Below are positions 50,723 through 59,519 of a stretch of 64,000 bases of DNA, in pieces. The notes beneath the pieces were generated by a model. The model was not told the origin of the DNA. It did no database searches and was given only the letters and a program-made list of their open reading frames with translations. The translations under genes were made by a program, and so were the position numbers. The DNA is from Pedococcus sp. 5OH_020 (GTDB lineage Bacteria > Actinomycetota > Actinomycetes > Actinomycetales > Dermatophilaceae), in NCBI RefSeq assembly GCF_027812955.1, contig NZ_JAPYZV010000008.1, positions 186,001 to 250,000 of the forward strand, in the 5' to 3' direction. Position 1 is the first letter of the stretch; each line of letters starts with the position of its first letter.

Positions 50723-53163
50723 GCGGGCGGGGGCCCGGAGATCGCGGCGATGGTGGCCGATGCGGGGGTTCCCGAACCGTCGCGTCGCCCGGTGGCCGGG
50801 GGAAGCTCGATCGGCACGCCGTTCCCGCCGGCCGCCCGGGCCGGGGTGCTGCCCGCCCAGGCGAGGACGAGCGTGTCTTCGCCGCGCAGGAACCGGTGAC
50901 AGCGAACCCCGCCGGTGGCCCGTCCCTTGAGCGGGTACTCGCTGTAGGGCGTGACCTTGAGCGACCCGGGCTCGGTGCCCGGAAGGGCGCCGGACGATCC
51001 GGAGGACGTCACGACCACCGCGTCGGTGTCCCGGCCGACGGCGCCGAAGAAGACCACCCGGTGGCCGGGGCTCAGCTTGATGCCGGCCACCCCACCCGCA
51101 GCTCGGCCCTGCGGTCTGACGGCACCCGCCGGGAACCGGAGAAGCTGCGCGTCGGAGGTGATGAACACGAGGTCCTCCTGACCGGTGTGAAGCGTGACGG
51201 CGCCGACCACCTCGTCGCCGTCCCGGAGGGCCACCAGCTCGAAGTCCGACCTGGCTGGGTAGTCGCTGGTGACTCGCTTCACGACGCCCTGGCTGGTGCC
51301 GAGCGCGATGCCGGGGGAGTCCTGCGTCACCGGTACGAGAGTGAGCGGCTGCTCGCCGCCCGGCAGGTCGACGTACGCGGCGAGCGGCGCACCCCCGGAC
51401 AGGCTCGGGGAGCCATGCGTGGGGGGAAGGGTGGGCAGCTCGAGGGCGGAGAGCCGGACGAGGCGGCCGCGGGAGGTCACCAGCCCCACCTCTCCCCGGG
51501 CCGTCGTGCGGACCGCGCTCACCAGCACGTCGTGCTTGCTGCGCGAGCCGTCGGTCGGCAGCGGGTCCGCCGACGAGGTCCGGGCCAGGAGCCCCGTGGG
51601 GGAGAGCAGCACCCAGCACGGGTCGTCGACGACCTCCAGCGGCGACGCTGCCGTGGTCGCCACGCCCGCCGACTCCAGGAGCACCGTCCGGCGGGGCGTG
51701 CCGTGGGCCTTCGCGACCTCCGCCAGCTCGGAGGAGACGGTCCTCAGGAGCACCTTCTCGTCGCCGAGGATGCCCTGGAGCTCCTCGATCAGCCGCCGCA
51801 GCTCGGCCTGCTCCCTCTCCAGCTCGAGCCGGCTGAACCGGGTGAGCCGGCGCAGCTGCAGATCCAGGATGTACGTCGCCTGCCGCTCGGAGAGGTCGAA
51901 CACGTCCATCAGCCGGGTCCGCGCCACCTTGCCGTCCTCGGACGTCCTGATGAGCTGGATGACCTCGTCGATGTCGAGGATGGCGATGAGCAGCCCCTCG
52001 ACGAGATGCAGCTGGTCCTGGTACTTGGCCAGCTGGAACTCGGTGCGCCGCCGGACCACGTCCGTGCGGAAGTCGACGTAGACCCTGAGCAGCTCCTTGA
52101 AGCCGAGAGTCCGCGGACGGCCGCCGACGAGCGCGACGTTGTTGATCGCGAACGAGTCCTCCATCGGCGTGAGCTTGTAGAGCTGCTCGAGGACCGCGTC
52201 GGGGTTGAACCCGTTCTTCACCTCGATGACGAGGCGCAGACCGTGCTTGCGGTCCGTCAGGTCCTTGACGTCGGAGATGCCCTGGAGCTTCTTCGACTGC
52301 ACCGCGTCCTTGATCTTCTCGATCACCTTCTCCGGCCCCACGAGGAACGGCAGCTCGGTCACCACGATGCCCATCCGACGGGCCGAGGTCTTCTCGATCC
52401 GTGCAGTCGCCCGGGTGCGGAAGCTGCCCTTGCCCGTCAGGTAGGCGTCGCGGATCCCCTCCAGCCCGACGACGCGGCCGCCCTGTGGCAGGTCCGGCCC
52501 AGGGACGAACCTCATCAGGTCGTCCAGGGAGCAGGTGGGGTGGGCGAGCAGGTGTCGGGCGGCGCCGATGACCTCGACGAGGTTGTGCGGCGGCATGTTG
52601 GTCGCGAAGCCGACCGCGATGCCGCTGACCCCGTTGACGAGGAGGTTGGGGAAGGCGGCGGGGAGCACGCCCGGCTGCATGAGCTGGTCGTCGTAGTTGG
52701 GGACGAAGTCGACGGTGTTCTCGCCGAGGCCGGCGGTCATCAGCAACGCGGCAGGCGCTGGCCGGGCCTCGGTGTAGCGGGACGCGGCCGGTCCGTCGTC
52801 CAGCGAGCCGAAGTTGCCGTGCCCGTCCACGAGCGGCAGGCGCATGGTGAACGGCTGCGCCATCCGGACGAGCGCGTCGTAGATGGCGGTGTCGCCGTGC
52901 GGGTGGTACTTGCCCATGACGTCGCCGACGACCCGGGACGACTTGACGTGGCCACGGTCCGGGCGCAGCCCCATCTCGCTCATCGAGAACAGGATCCGCC
53001 GCTGCACCGGCTTGAGCCCGTCCCGGGCGTCGGGCAGGGCCCGCGAGTGGATGACCGACACGGCGTACTCGAGGAACGCCTCCTGCATCTCCTCGCGGAC
53101 GTCGATGTCGACGATGCGCTCGACGTACGCCTCGTCCTGCGGTGGCGGGGTGGTGCGGGCCAT
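50719..53163 (-). CDS. parC: DNA topoisomerase (ATP-hydrolysing) subunit A, ParC-like
   Basis: An 814-aa type IIA topoisomerase cleavage subunit from the ATG at 53163, AGGAG 12 bases upstream; a TTG at 53175 is possible. [20 protein letters not shown] and [20 protein letters not shown] form the winged-helix and quinolone-determining region, and Y130 in [11 protein letters not shown] is the DNA-linking Tyr. The C-terminal beta-pinwheel lacks a GyrA box (QRRGGKG), arguing for decatenase ParC rather than GyrA. It should partner the ParE 6 kb away. Confidence 0.9.
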   Translation of the reverse strand: MARTTPPPQDEAYVERIVDIDVREEMQEAFLEYAVSVIHSRALPDARDGLKPVQRRILFSMSEMGLRPDRGHVKSSRVVGDVMGKYHPHGDTAIYDALVRMAQPFTMRLPLVDGHGNFGSLDDGPAASRYTEARPAPAALLMTAGLGENTVDFVPNYDDQLMQPGVLPAAFPNLLVNGVSGIAVGFATNMPPHNLVEVIGAARHLLAHPTCSLDDLMRFVPGPDLPQGGRVVGLEGIRDAYLTGKGSFRTRATARIEKTSARRMGIVVTELPFLVGPEKVIEKIKDAVQSKKLQGISDVKDLTDRKHGLRLVIEVKNGFNPDAVLEQLYKLTPMEDSFAINNVALVGGRPRTLGFKELLRVYVDFRTDVVRRRTEFQLAKYQDQLHLVEGLLIAILDIDEVIQLIRTSEDGKVARTRLMDVFDLSERQATYILDLQLRRLTRFSRLELEREQAELRRLIEELQGILGDEKVLLRTVSSELAEVAKAHGTPRRTVLLESAGVATTAASPLEVVDDPCWVLLSPTGLLARTSSADPLPTDGSRSKHDVLVSAVRTTARGEVGLVTSRGRLVRLSALELPTLPPTHGSPSLSGGAPLAAYVDLPGGEQPLTLVPVTQDSPGIALGTSQGVVKRVTSDYPARSDFELVALRDGDEVVGAVTLHTGQEDLVFITSDAQLLRFPAGAVRPQGRAAGGVAGIKLSPGHRVVFFGAVGRDTDAVVVTSSGSSGALPGTEPGSLKVTPYSEYPLKGRATGGVRCHRFLRGEDTLVLAWAGSTPARAAGGNGVPIELPPATGRRDGSGTPASATIAAISGPPPA

Positions 53164-53230
53164 GCGTGCGTACAACTCCTACCGGGTCCTCCCCACAGGC
53201 TGCGGGGAACCACCCAATCTTGTCCCACTG

Positions 53231-53854
53231 CTAGAGACGGCCTGCCGCCGACTCGCCGAAACGGCCCCAGTGCACGACCTCGGCCGAGGGCCGACGGCCG
53301 CGGCGAAGGCTCGGGGAGGTGGTCCGCTCCCGCTCGTGGCCCAGCGCGACGACGCCCACCAGCCGGCGGCCTGCTGGGATGTCGTAGGCGTGTCGCACCG
53401 GCTCGTGGCGGGCCGGCGGGACCCCGAAGAAGAGCGCGCCGAGACCCTGGTCGACGGCAGCCAGCAGCATGAGCATCGCCGCCATGCCGGTGTCCACGTC
53501 CCAGTACGGGACCGGCCACCGGGCGAGGTCCCGGTCGTCCCAGCCCTTGTCCGCCTCGGCGTACCGGTCCAGATAGGTGTCGGGGTCGGAGAGGCACAGG
53601 ATGAGGACCGGTGCGGCCGACACCCCCCGCAGCCACGAGCCAGGCGGTCGGTGGTCGTCACGCGTGGCGTCCCAGAACCTCGCACGGTCCTGTGGGTCGG
53701 CGAGGACCAGGAAGTCCCAGCCCTGGCTGAACCCGGCACTGGGCGCGCGCTGTGCGGCCCGTAACACGTGACCCAGCGCGCCGGGGGTGACCGTCCGCAC
53801 CGGGTCGAACCGGCGCACCATCCGTCGCCGGCGCACGACCTCGCGAAACTCCAT
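53231..53854 (-). CDS. Nitroreductase-family protein
   Basis: A 207-aa flavin enzyme. The N-terminus MEFREVVRRRRMVRRFDPVRTV is the FMN-binding Arg cluster of the nitroreductase family. APSAGFSQGWDFLVLADP gives the Ser/Gln/Trp block, and the end has GLGALFFGVPPARHEPVRHA. It likely works as a homodimer with FMN and NAD(P)H; the substrate (nitro compound, quinone or other) cannot be told. CAGGAT lies six bases before the ATG, a possible leaderless promoter. Confidence 0.9.
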   Translation of the reverse strand: MEFREVVRRRRMVRRFDPVRTVTPGALGHVLRAAQRAPSAGFSQGWDFLVLADPQDRARFWDATRDDHRPPGSWLRGVSAAPVLILCLSDPDTYLDRYAEADKGWDDRDLARWPVPYWDVDTGMAAMLMLLAAVDQGLGALFFGVPPARHEPVRHAYDIPAGRRLVGVVALGHERERTTSPSLRRGRRPSAEVVHWGRFGESAAGRL

Positions 53855-53977
53855 GCGCCCATCCTGTCCTCCTGCGCCGGTAACGGCTGACACACTGGCC
53901 ACCAACCTGGCCCACCGGCACGGCGTCAACCAGGCATGACGTCTGTGGCGGCGGTGGCATTCGCGGGAGGGGTGCTC

Positions 53978-54475
53978 GTGCCGTCGCGTGACCGAACGGA
54001 CCTCGACGGGGCAGTCCGCGAGATCTACGACGTCCACTACGCCCGGCTCGCGGGTTGGACGGCGCGGCTGGTCGGAGACCCGGACCTGGCCCACGACCTG
54101 GCGACGGAGGCGTTCCTCAAGCTGTACCGCGAGTTCTCGCGGGTCGACGACCCCAGACCCTGGCTCTACGCGGTCACTGCCAACCTCGTCCGGGACCACT
54201 GGCGCAAACGGGGACGGGAGGCCACGGCGTACCAGCGGCACGAGGCAGGCCGTCAGGACTTCACGGCCGACCCGGACACGGCGACGACCCTCACGGTGCG
54301 GGAGGCGGTCCAGGCCCTGCCGGACCGGTTGCGGGTCGTGGTGATGCTGCACTACTTCGCCGACCTGCCGGTCGCCACGGTGGCCCGTCAGCTCGACAAG
54401 GCCGAGGGGACCGTGAAGCGAGACCTGTTCGACGCGCGCCAGCGGATGGCGCAGATGCTGGGAGAGAGCCGATGA
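53978..54475 (+). CDS. ECF-type RNA polymerase sigma factor
   Basis: A 165-aa sigma factor from the GTG at 53978, with GGGAGG seven bases upstream; an in-frame ATG at 53936 would add 14 residues. Region 2 is REIYDVHYARLAGWTARLVG through DLATEAFLKLYREF and PRPWLYAVTANLVRDHWRK. Region 4 is PDRLRVVVMLHYFADLPVAT and the helix-turn-helix AEGTVKRDLFDARQRM. Region 3 is missing, as in the ECF group. Its stop overlaps the start of the next, membrane-anchored gene (ATGA), the usual sign of a sigma/anti-sigma pair. Confidence 0.92.
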   Translation: MPSRDRTDLDGAVREIYDVHYARLAGWTARLVGDPDLAHDLATEAFLKLYREFSRVDDPRPWLYAVTANLVRDHWRKRGREATAYQRHEAGRQDFTADPDTATTLTVREAVQALPDRLRVVVMLHYFADLPVATVARQLDKAEGTVKRDLFDARQRMAQMLGESR

Positions 54476-56031
54476 GCCCGACACAGGACCCCTTCGACCG
54501 GGAACCGCGGCAGCGTGACCCGGTCGCGGACTTCTTTGCCAGGGAACGCGCCATGGTCCGTGACCTCGTCCCGCGACCGGAACATTTCGAGTCGATCCTG
54601 ACGGAGGCGGGCCGGCCCTCGGGGCGCCGCTGGCTGCCGTACGTCGCCGTGGCGGCGGCGGCGGCGATCGCCGGAGCGGTCGGTCTCGGTGTCCTGCAGG
54701 GCAAGGGCGGGGGACCGGACCATGTCGACGTGGCGAGCTCCACGCGGACGAGCGCCGAGGTCCAGGTCAGCTCCACGACGAGGCCGGGGACGAGGACCGT
54801 GACGGGGCCCGTCTCAGCCTCGGGACCGACCACGAGCCCCAGCCGCTCCACCAGCACGCCGCCGCCGACGGGTGGCGCACCGCGGCCGCTGCCCGTGCCG
54901 AGGTCGTTCGACATCGCCTCCATGTCGAACGCCGGCGGCGGGCACCTCTTCGCCCTGGGCGCCGCGACGTGTCCCGGCGGCCCCTGCACCGCCGTGGTGG
55001 CCTCGGACGACGACGGCCGGAGCTGGGCGTCCCGCTCCTCCCTCACCGGGCTCAGGACTTCCGGCGCCAGGGTGACGCCGGACCGGCCGGACCAGCTGGT
55101 CGGGCTGAGGTTCGCCTCGGACCGGATCGGCTATGTCTTCGGCAGTGTCGTGCGCCGCACTTCCGACGGCGGCCGGACCTGGCATGCGGTGGACGTCGGC
55201 GGCCGGGTGGTGCTCTCGCTCGAGACCGACGGTCGACAGGTCTGGATGGCCACAGCCGGCAGCTGCACCCATGGCGGCAGCCGACGCGGCTGCCACGACC
55301 TCCAGCCGCGCACCGGTGCGGTGACGCAGGACTCCACCCGGCCGGTGGCCGTGCCTTCCATGCCCACGGACGCGGAGAACGCCTGGGTCGCGATGGACGG
55401 GTCCGACGCCTACTACAACGTCACGACGGCAGGGCAGCGGCACCCCGCGCTCGCCGCCAGGCTCTCCGGCAAGCCTGCCGCCCTGTCCTTGCCGGAAGGC
55501 TGCGCCGCCGACCAGGGGATGTGGGTGTCCGCCACCGCCAGCACCCGAGGGACACTGCTCGCGGTCTGCCCCAGTGCGGGGCGGCCCACCCAGGGATACG
55601 CGGTCGCCGTCTCCACGGACCGTGGTGCCAGCTGGTCCAGCCGCCCTGCTCCAGCCCTGGGCCGGCCCGGCGGAAGCGGGGTCTGGCTGACCGCGAACGA
55701 CCCTGCACACCTCGTCGTCCTTCGCGAGGGGCTGCCATCGAGCGCCGACGGAGCGGACGTGTCCACCACCCTGGTGGTCAGCGACGATGCCGGCAAGACC
55801 TGGCGGCCCGGTGTGCTGGGCGCTCCCGGCATCGCAGGCGGGACCTCGTCCACGCCGGGCACAGGCACATCGTCGTCCGGCAACAACGGGTCCGACCGCA
55901 CCACCGGATCGACGGTGACGTGGGCCGGCGCCGCCGGTGGTGGCCTCGTCTACGCGCTCGCCGGGGGCACGTCGTACTGGCTGAGCACGGATGCGGGAAT
56001 GACCTTCGCGTCGGTGCCTTTGCGCAGGTAG
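54472..56031 (+). CDS. Membrane-anchored Asp-box (BNR) protein, candidate anti-sigma partner
   Basis: A 519-aa protein overlapping the sigma-factor stop by 4 bp. Residues 1-50 are charged and cytoplasmic, residues about 55-76 form one membrane helix, and 85-145 is a Ser/Thr/Pro-rich linker. The extracellular part has five Asp-box/BNR-like turns: SDDDGRSW, TSDGGRTW, STDRGASW, SDDAGKTW and STDAGMTF, suggesting a beta-propeller. Glycan or ligand binding outside could signal to the sigma factor. No zinc anti-sigma HxxxCxxC motif is present, so the anti-sigma role is inferred from coupling and topology. Confidence 0.82.
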   Translation: MSPTQDPFDREPRQRDPVADFFARERAMVRDLVPRPEHFESILTEAGRPSGRRWLPYVAVAAAAAIAGAVGLGVLQGKGGGPDHVDVASSTRTSAEVQVSSTTRPGTRTVTGPVSASGPTTSPSRSTSTPPPTGGAPRPLPVPRSFDIASMSNAGGGHLFALGAATCPGGPCTAVVASDDDGRSWASRSSLTGLRTSGARVTPDRPDQLVGLRFASDRIGYVFGSVVRRTSDGGRTWHAVDVGGRVVLSLETDGRQVWMATAGSCTHGGSRRGCHDLQPRTGAVTQDSTRPVAVPSMPTDAENAWVAMDGSDAYYNVTTAGQRHPALAARLSGKPAALSLPEGCAADQGMWVSATASTRGTLLAVCPSAGRPTQGYAVAVSTDRGASWSSRPAPALGRPGGSGVWLTANDPAHLVVLREGLPSSADGADVSTTLVVSDDAGKTWRPGVLGAPGIAGGTSSTPGTGTSSSGNNGSDRTTGSTVTWAGAAGGGLVYALAGGTSYWLSTDAGMTFASVPLRR

Positions 56032-56075
56032 GTGTCGCGCCGGGCACCGCCCGGGACCATGCCATGCTTTCCCTC

Positions 56076-58742
56076 ATGACTGACGCAGGGGGCCGTCCCG
56101 CTGGCTACCCCGCCCAGTGGGAGGCCGACGTCGTACTGCGCGACGGCTCGGTGGCGCACCTTCGCCCCATCACGCCCAGCGACGTGGAGGCGGTGCACCG
56201 GTTCCACGCCGGCCAGTCCGACGAGTCGATCTACATGCGCTTCTTCGCGCCGCTGCGCAAGCTCAGCGACCGGGACGTCACCCGGTTCACCAACGTGGAC
56301 TACCACGACCGGGTGGCGCTGGTCGCCACGGTGCGCGGCGAGATCATCGGCATCGGCCGGTTCGACCGGATCACGCCGGTCAGCGCAGAGGTGGCCTTCA
56401 ACATCTCCGACTCCTACCAGGGGCGCGGCATCGGCTCGGTGCTCCTGGAGCACCTGGCGGTGATCGCGTGGGAGTCCGGCGTGGAGGAGTTCACCGCGGA
56501 GGTCCTCCCGCAGAACCGCAAGATGATCTCGGTCTTCAGCGACGCGGGCTACGAGGTCGACCGTCGCTTCCAGGACGGCGTCGTCTCGCTGCGCTTCCAG
56601 ATCCAGCCCACCGAACGGTCCGAGGCCGTACGCCTGTCACGGGAGCACCGTGCGGAGTCGGTGAGCATGCACTCGGTCCTGTTCCCCGACTCGATCGCGG
56701 TCGTCGGAGCGAGCCGGCGTGCCGACTCGATCGGTCACCACATCCTCGCCAACATCCAGGCGGGCGGCTTCCACGGCGCGGTGCACGCCGTCAACCGCGA
56801 GGCGATGGAGGTGCTGGGCCTGCCCGCCCACGCCAGGCTCTCGGACATCCCGGACGGGGTGGACCTCGCCGTGGTCGCGGTACCCGCCGAGGAGGTCCTC
56901 GACGTCGTCGCCGACTGCGCCGAGGCAGGGGTCAAGACCCTGCTCGTCGTCACCGCCGGCTTCGCGGAGGCCGGCGACGCGGGGGAGGAGCTGCAGCGCC
57001 GTCTGCTCACCGCCGCCCGAGAGTCCGGCATGCGGGTGCTCGGTCCCAACTCGTTCGGTGTCATCAACAACCACCCGGACGTGCGGCTCAACGCCTCGCT
57101 GGCTCCGGCGCTGCCGCCGGCCGGCCGGCTGGGACTGTTCGCGCAGAGCGGCGCCCTGGGCATCGCCGTCCTGGCGTCGGCCGCGAGGCGAGGTCTGGGC
57201 ATCTCCGTCTTCGCTTCGGCAGGGAACCGCGTCGACGTCTCCGGCAACGACTTCATGCAGTACTGGATCGACGACCAGGACACCGACACGGTGGGGCTCT
57301 ACCTCGAGTCGATGGGGAACCCGCGCAAGTTCTCCCGGATCGCCCGTCGGCTGGCGTCGACCAAGCCGGTCATCGTGGTGAAGTCAGGGGTGTCCTCGTA
57401 CGGCGTGCCTCCCGGGCACCGGGCACGTCCGACGCGGGTGCGCCCAGAAGCCTTCGACGCGATGCTGCGGCAGGCGGGCGTCATCCGCGTGGAGAACGTC
57501 CACCAGATGTTCGACGTCGCCCAGCTCGTCACGCACCAGCACCTGCCCGGCGGCAACCGGGTCGCCATCGTCGGGAACTCGGACGCGCTGGGCGCGCTCA
57601 CCGCCGAAGCATGCGTGAGCTGGGGGCTGGAGGTCGCCCACGGGCCGGTCTCCCTACCCAGCGACGCGCGCGGCGAGCAGTTCGCCGAAGCTCTCCGCAG
57701 CGCCTTCGGCGACTCCGAGGTCGACAGCGTCCTGACCTGCTTCATCCCACCCCTGGTCACCCTCGACGAGGACGTCGCGACGGCGGTGCGCGACGCCGCG
57801 ATGGCGACGGACAAGCCGTGCCTGGCGACCTTCCTGGGTATGCGCGGCGTCTCCGAGCGGCTCTCGGGCACGGCACCGGACGGCCGCCGGGTCGTCGTTC
57901 CCGCGTACTCGATGCCCGAGGACGCGGTGCGGGCGCTCGCCGGTGCGACCCGGTACGCCGAGTGGCGGGCTCGCGACCGCGGCGTCCCGGTACGACCCGC
58001 CGGGATCGACCGCGAGGCGGCCGAGCAGCTGGTCGAGAAGGTTCTCGCGGAGTCGCCCGACGGTCGACGGCTCACGCAGCAGGAGGTCACCGCCCTGCTG
58101 GAGCCGTACGGCGTGCGCGTCTGGGGCAGCGTGCCGGTCCGCACCGTGGAGGAGGCCGTGGCCGCCGCCGAGTCGATCGGTTACCCGGTCGTCGTCAAGT
58201 CGGTCGCCCCGCTCATGCGGCATCAGCCCGGGTTGAGCGGCATCAGGGTGGACCTGCGCTCGGAGGCCCAGCTCCGAGAGGCGTTCGCCGGGCTGAACGA
58301 CCGGCTGGCGCCGCTGTCCGCGAACTCGTTCGTCGTGCAGCGGATGGCGGCGCCCGGAGTGTCCTGCGTCGTCCGCACCGACGAGGACCCGCTCTTCGGC
58401 CCGGTCGTGTCCTTCAGCATCGCCGGGCCGCCGACCGAGCTGCTGGGCGACATCGGCTACCGGATCCCACCGTTGACCGACGTGGACGTCTCCGACCTGA
58501 TCTCCTCGGTGAAGGCGGCGCCCATGCTGCACGGGCACCGCGGGGCCGCCCCGGTGCATCGAGCCGCCCTCTCGGACCTCGTCGCCCGTGTCTCGGTGCT
58601 CGCCGACAACCTGCCCGAGATCGCCAGCCTCGTGCTCAACCCGGTCAACGCCCACCCCGCCGGGGTCGACGTCCTGGGGGCTGAGGTGGTCCTCGCGCCG
58701 ACCCCGCGCCGCAAGGACACGGGCCGCCGCACCCTGACCTGA
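56076..58742 (+). CDS. GNAT acetyltransferase / NDP-forming acyl-CoA synthetase-like fusion (Pat-like)
   Basis: An 888-aa protein. The N-terminal 165 residues are a GNAT domain (SDSYQGRGIGSVLLEHLAVI binds acetyl-CoA). A CoA-binding Rossmann domain (VVGASRRADSIGHHIL), a succinyl-CoA-ligase-like domain and a C-terminal ATP-grasp fold (YPVVVKSVAPLMRHQPG) follow. Such proteins acetylate lysines of acyl-CoA synthetases; here GNAT comes first, as in Streptomyces Pat, the reverse of the Salmonella order. The phosphohistidine loop is altered: H448 is kept but SHTGAL is lost (see findings). The ATG at 56064 is an alternative start. Confidence 0.9.
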   Translation: MTDAGGRPAGYPAQWEADVVLRDGSVAHLRPITPSDVEAVHRFHAGQSDESIYMRFFAPLRKLSDRDVTRFTNVDYHDRVALVATVRGEIIGIGRFDRITPVSAEVAFNISDSYQGRGIGSVLLEHLAVIAWESGVEEFTAEVLPQNRKMISVFSDAGYEVDRRFQDGVVSLRFQIQPTERSEAVRLSREHRAESVSMHSVLFPDSIAVVGASRRADSIGHHILANIQAGGFHGAVHAVNREAMEVLGLPAHARLSDIPDGVDLAVVAVPAEEVLDVVADCAEAGVKTLLVVTAGFAEAGDAGEELQRRLLTAARESGMRVLGPNSFGVINNHPDVRLNASLAPALPPAGRLGLFAQSGALGIAVLASAARRGLGISVFASAGNRVDVSGNDFMQYWIDDQDTDTVGLYLESMGNPRKFSRIARRLASTKPVIVVKSGVSSYGVPPGHRARPTRVRPEAFDAMLRQAGVIRVENVHQMFDVAQLVTHQHLPGGNRVAIVGNSDALGALTAEACVSWGLEVAHGPVSLPSDARGEQFAEALRSAFGDSEVDSVLTCFIPPLVTLDEDVATAVRDAAMATDKPCLATFLGMRGVSERLSGTAPDGRRVVVPAYSMPEDAVRALAGATRYAEWRARDRGVPVRPAGIDREAAEQLVEKVLAESPDGRRLTQQEVTALLEPYGVRVWGSVPVRTVEEAVAAAESIGYPVVVKSVAPLMRHQPGLSGIRVDLRSEAQLREAFAGLNDRLAPLSANSFVVQRMAAPGVSCVVRTDEDPLFGPVVSFSIAGPPTELLGDIGYRIPPLTDVDVSDLISSVKAAPMLHGHRGAAPVHRAALSDLVARVSVLADNLPEIASLVLNPVNAHPAGVDVLGAEVVLAPTPRRKDTGRRTLT

Positions 58743-58768
58743 GGCGGTCGCGAGCACAGCAGTGGGCC

Positions 58769-58800
58769 GAGTCCCATCTGAGTCCCATCTGAGTCCGATC
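58769..58800. repeat. 11-bp tandem repeat, about three copies
   Basis: GAGTCCCATCT occurs at 58769-58779 and 58780-58790, followed by a degenerate GAGTCCGATC (58791-58800). It sits in the 130-bp gap between the Pat-like gene and the DUF5998 gene. Confidence 0.85.
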
Positions 58801-58872
58801 GTGATGGCTCCGCGCGAGCGCTCCCCAGGCCGCGCCCCCTGGAGGGGCAGGCGGCTGCGGACCTAGGGCAAG

Positions 58873-59508
58873 ATGGGCCCCATGGGCTCGACCTCTCCCC
58901 ACAGCGCCTCGGCGTCGCTGGCTCCGCTTCCCGACGACCTGACCCGTGCCATCGAGCGCGCCGGGTACTACCCGGCCCTCGTGGGGGACGTGGTCCAGGC
59001 GGCGCTGGGCGGCCAGGAGGTGGTCTCCCACCTGGTCCACCAGGAGACCACGTTCGACCACGACGTCGTACGGCGTCACATCACGGTGCTCGCGCTCACG
59101 ACCTCGCGGCTCGTCATAGCGCATGCCGACGACCACACGGACGAGCGACCGGACCACGAGGACCTGGCGACGGCGACCACCGAGAGTGTGCCGCTGAGCG
59201 CGGTACGCGGCGTCATGCTGACCCACGTGGTGAGCCGCCCCCAGGACTACCGGCCCGGTTCGCTGGGCCGGGAGATCACGCTCACCCTCGGATGGGGGGC
59301 GGTCAGCCGGATCGACCTGATGCCTGCGACGTGTGCCGACCCTGACTGCGACGCCGACCACGGGTACGAGGGCAGCGTCGCCTCCGACGACATCTCGCTG
59401 CGGATCAGCGCCGAGGCGGAGGGGGACGCCGCCCTGCAGCAGGCCCTCGGCTTCGCCCGCGAGCTCTCGGCGAGCATCGGTCACTCACGGCCGGCCGACC
59501 GACGGTGA
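58873..59508 (+). CDS. DUF5998 conserved actinobacterial protein
   Basis: A 211-aa protein (or 208 from the second ATG at 58882). DLTRAIERAGYYPALVGDVV and HLVHQETTFDHDVVRRHITV are the DUF5998 signatures. A beta-rich middle with VPLSAVRGVMLTHVVSRP follows, and CADPDCDADHGYEG contains two cysteines and a histidine. The compact alpha/beta pattern suggests a PH-like or binding fold. Function unknown; it precedes the phosphodiesterase gene by 11 bp, so the two are probably cotranscribed. Confidence 0.87.
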   Translation: MGPMGSTSPHSASASLAPLPDDLTRAIERAGYYPALVGDVVQAALGGQEVVSHLVHQETTFDHDVVRRHITVLALTTSRLVIAHADDHTDERPDHEDLATATTESVPLSAVRGVMLTHVVSRPQDYRPGSLGREITLTLGWGAVSRIDLMPATCADPDCDADHGYEGSVASDDISLRISAEAEGDAALQQALGFARELSASIGHSRPADRR

Positions 59509-59519
59509 CGCCTTAGTCC

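Noticed and set aside
50719-53163. Calling the topoisomerase A subunit GyrA
   Set aside because: The C-terminal domain lacks the GyrA box and the gene lies away from any dnaA/gyrB/recF cluster, so ParC fits better.
50122-53472. A 1116-codon plus-strand frame antisense to parC
   Set aside because: The opposite strand encodes ParC with the catalytic Tyr and winged-helix motifs, so the plus-strand frame is a codon-bias shadow.
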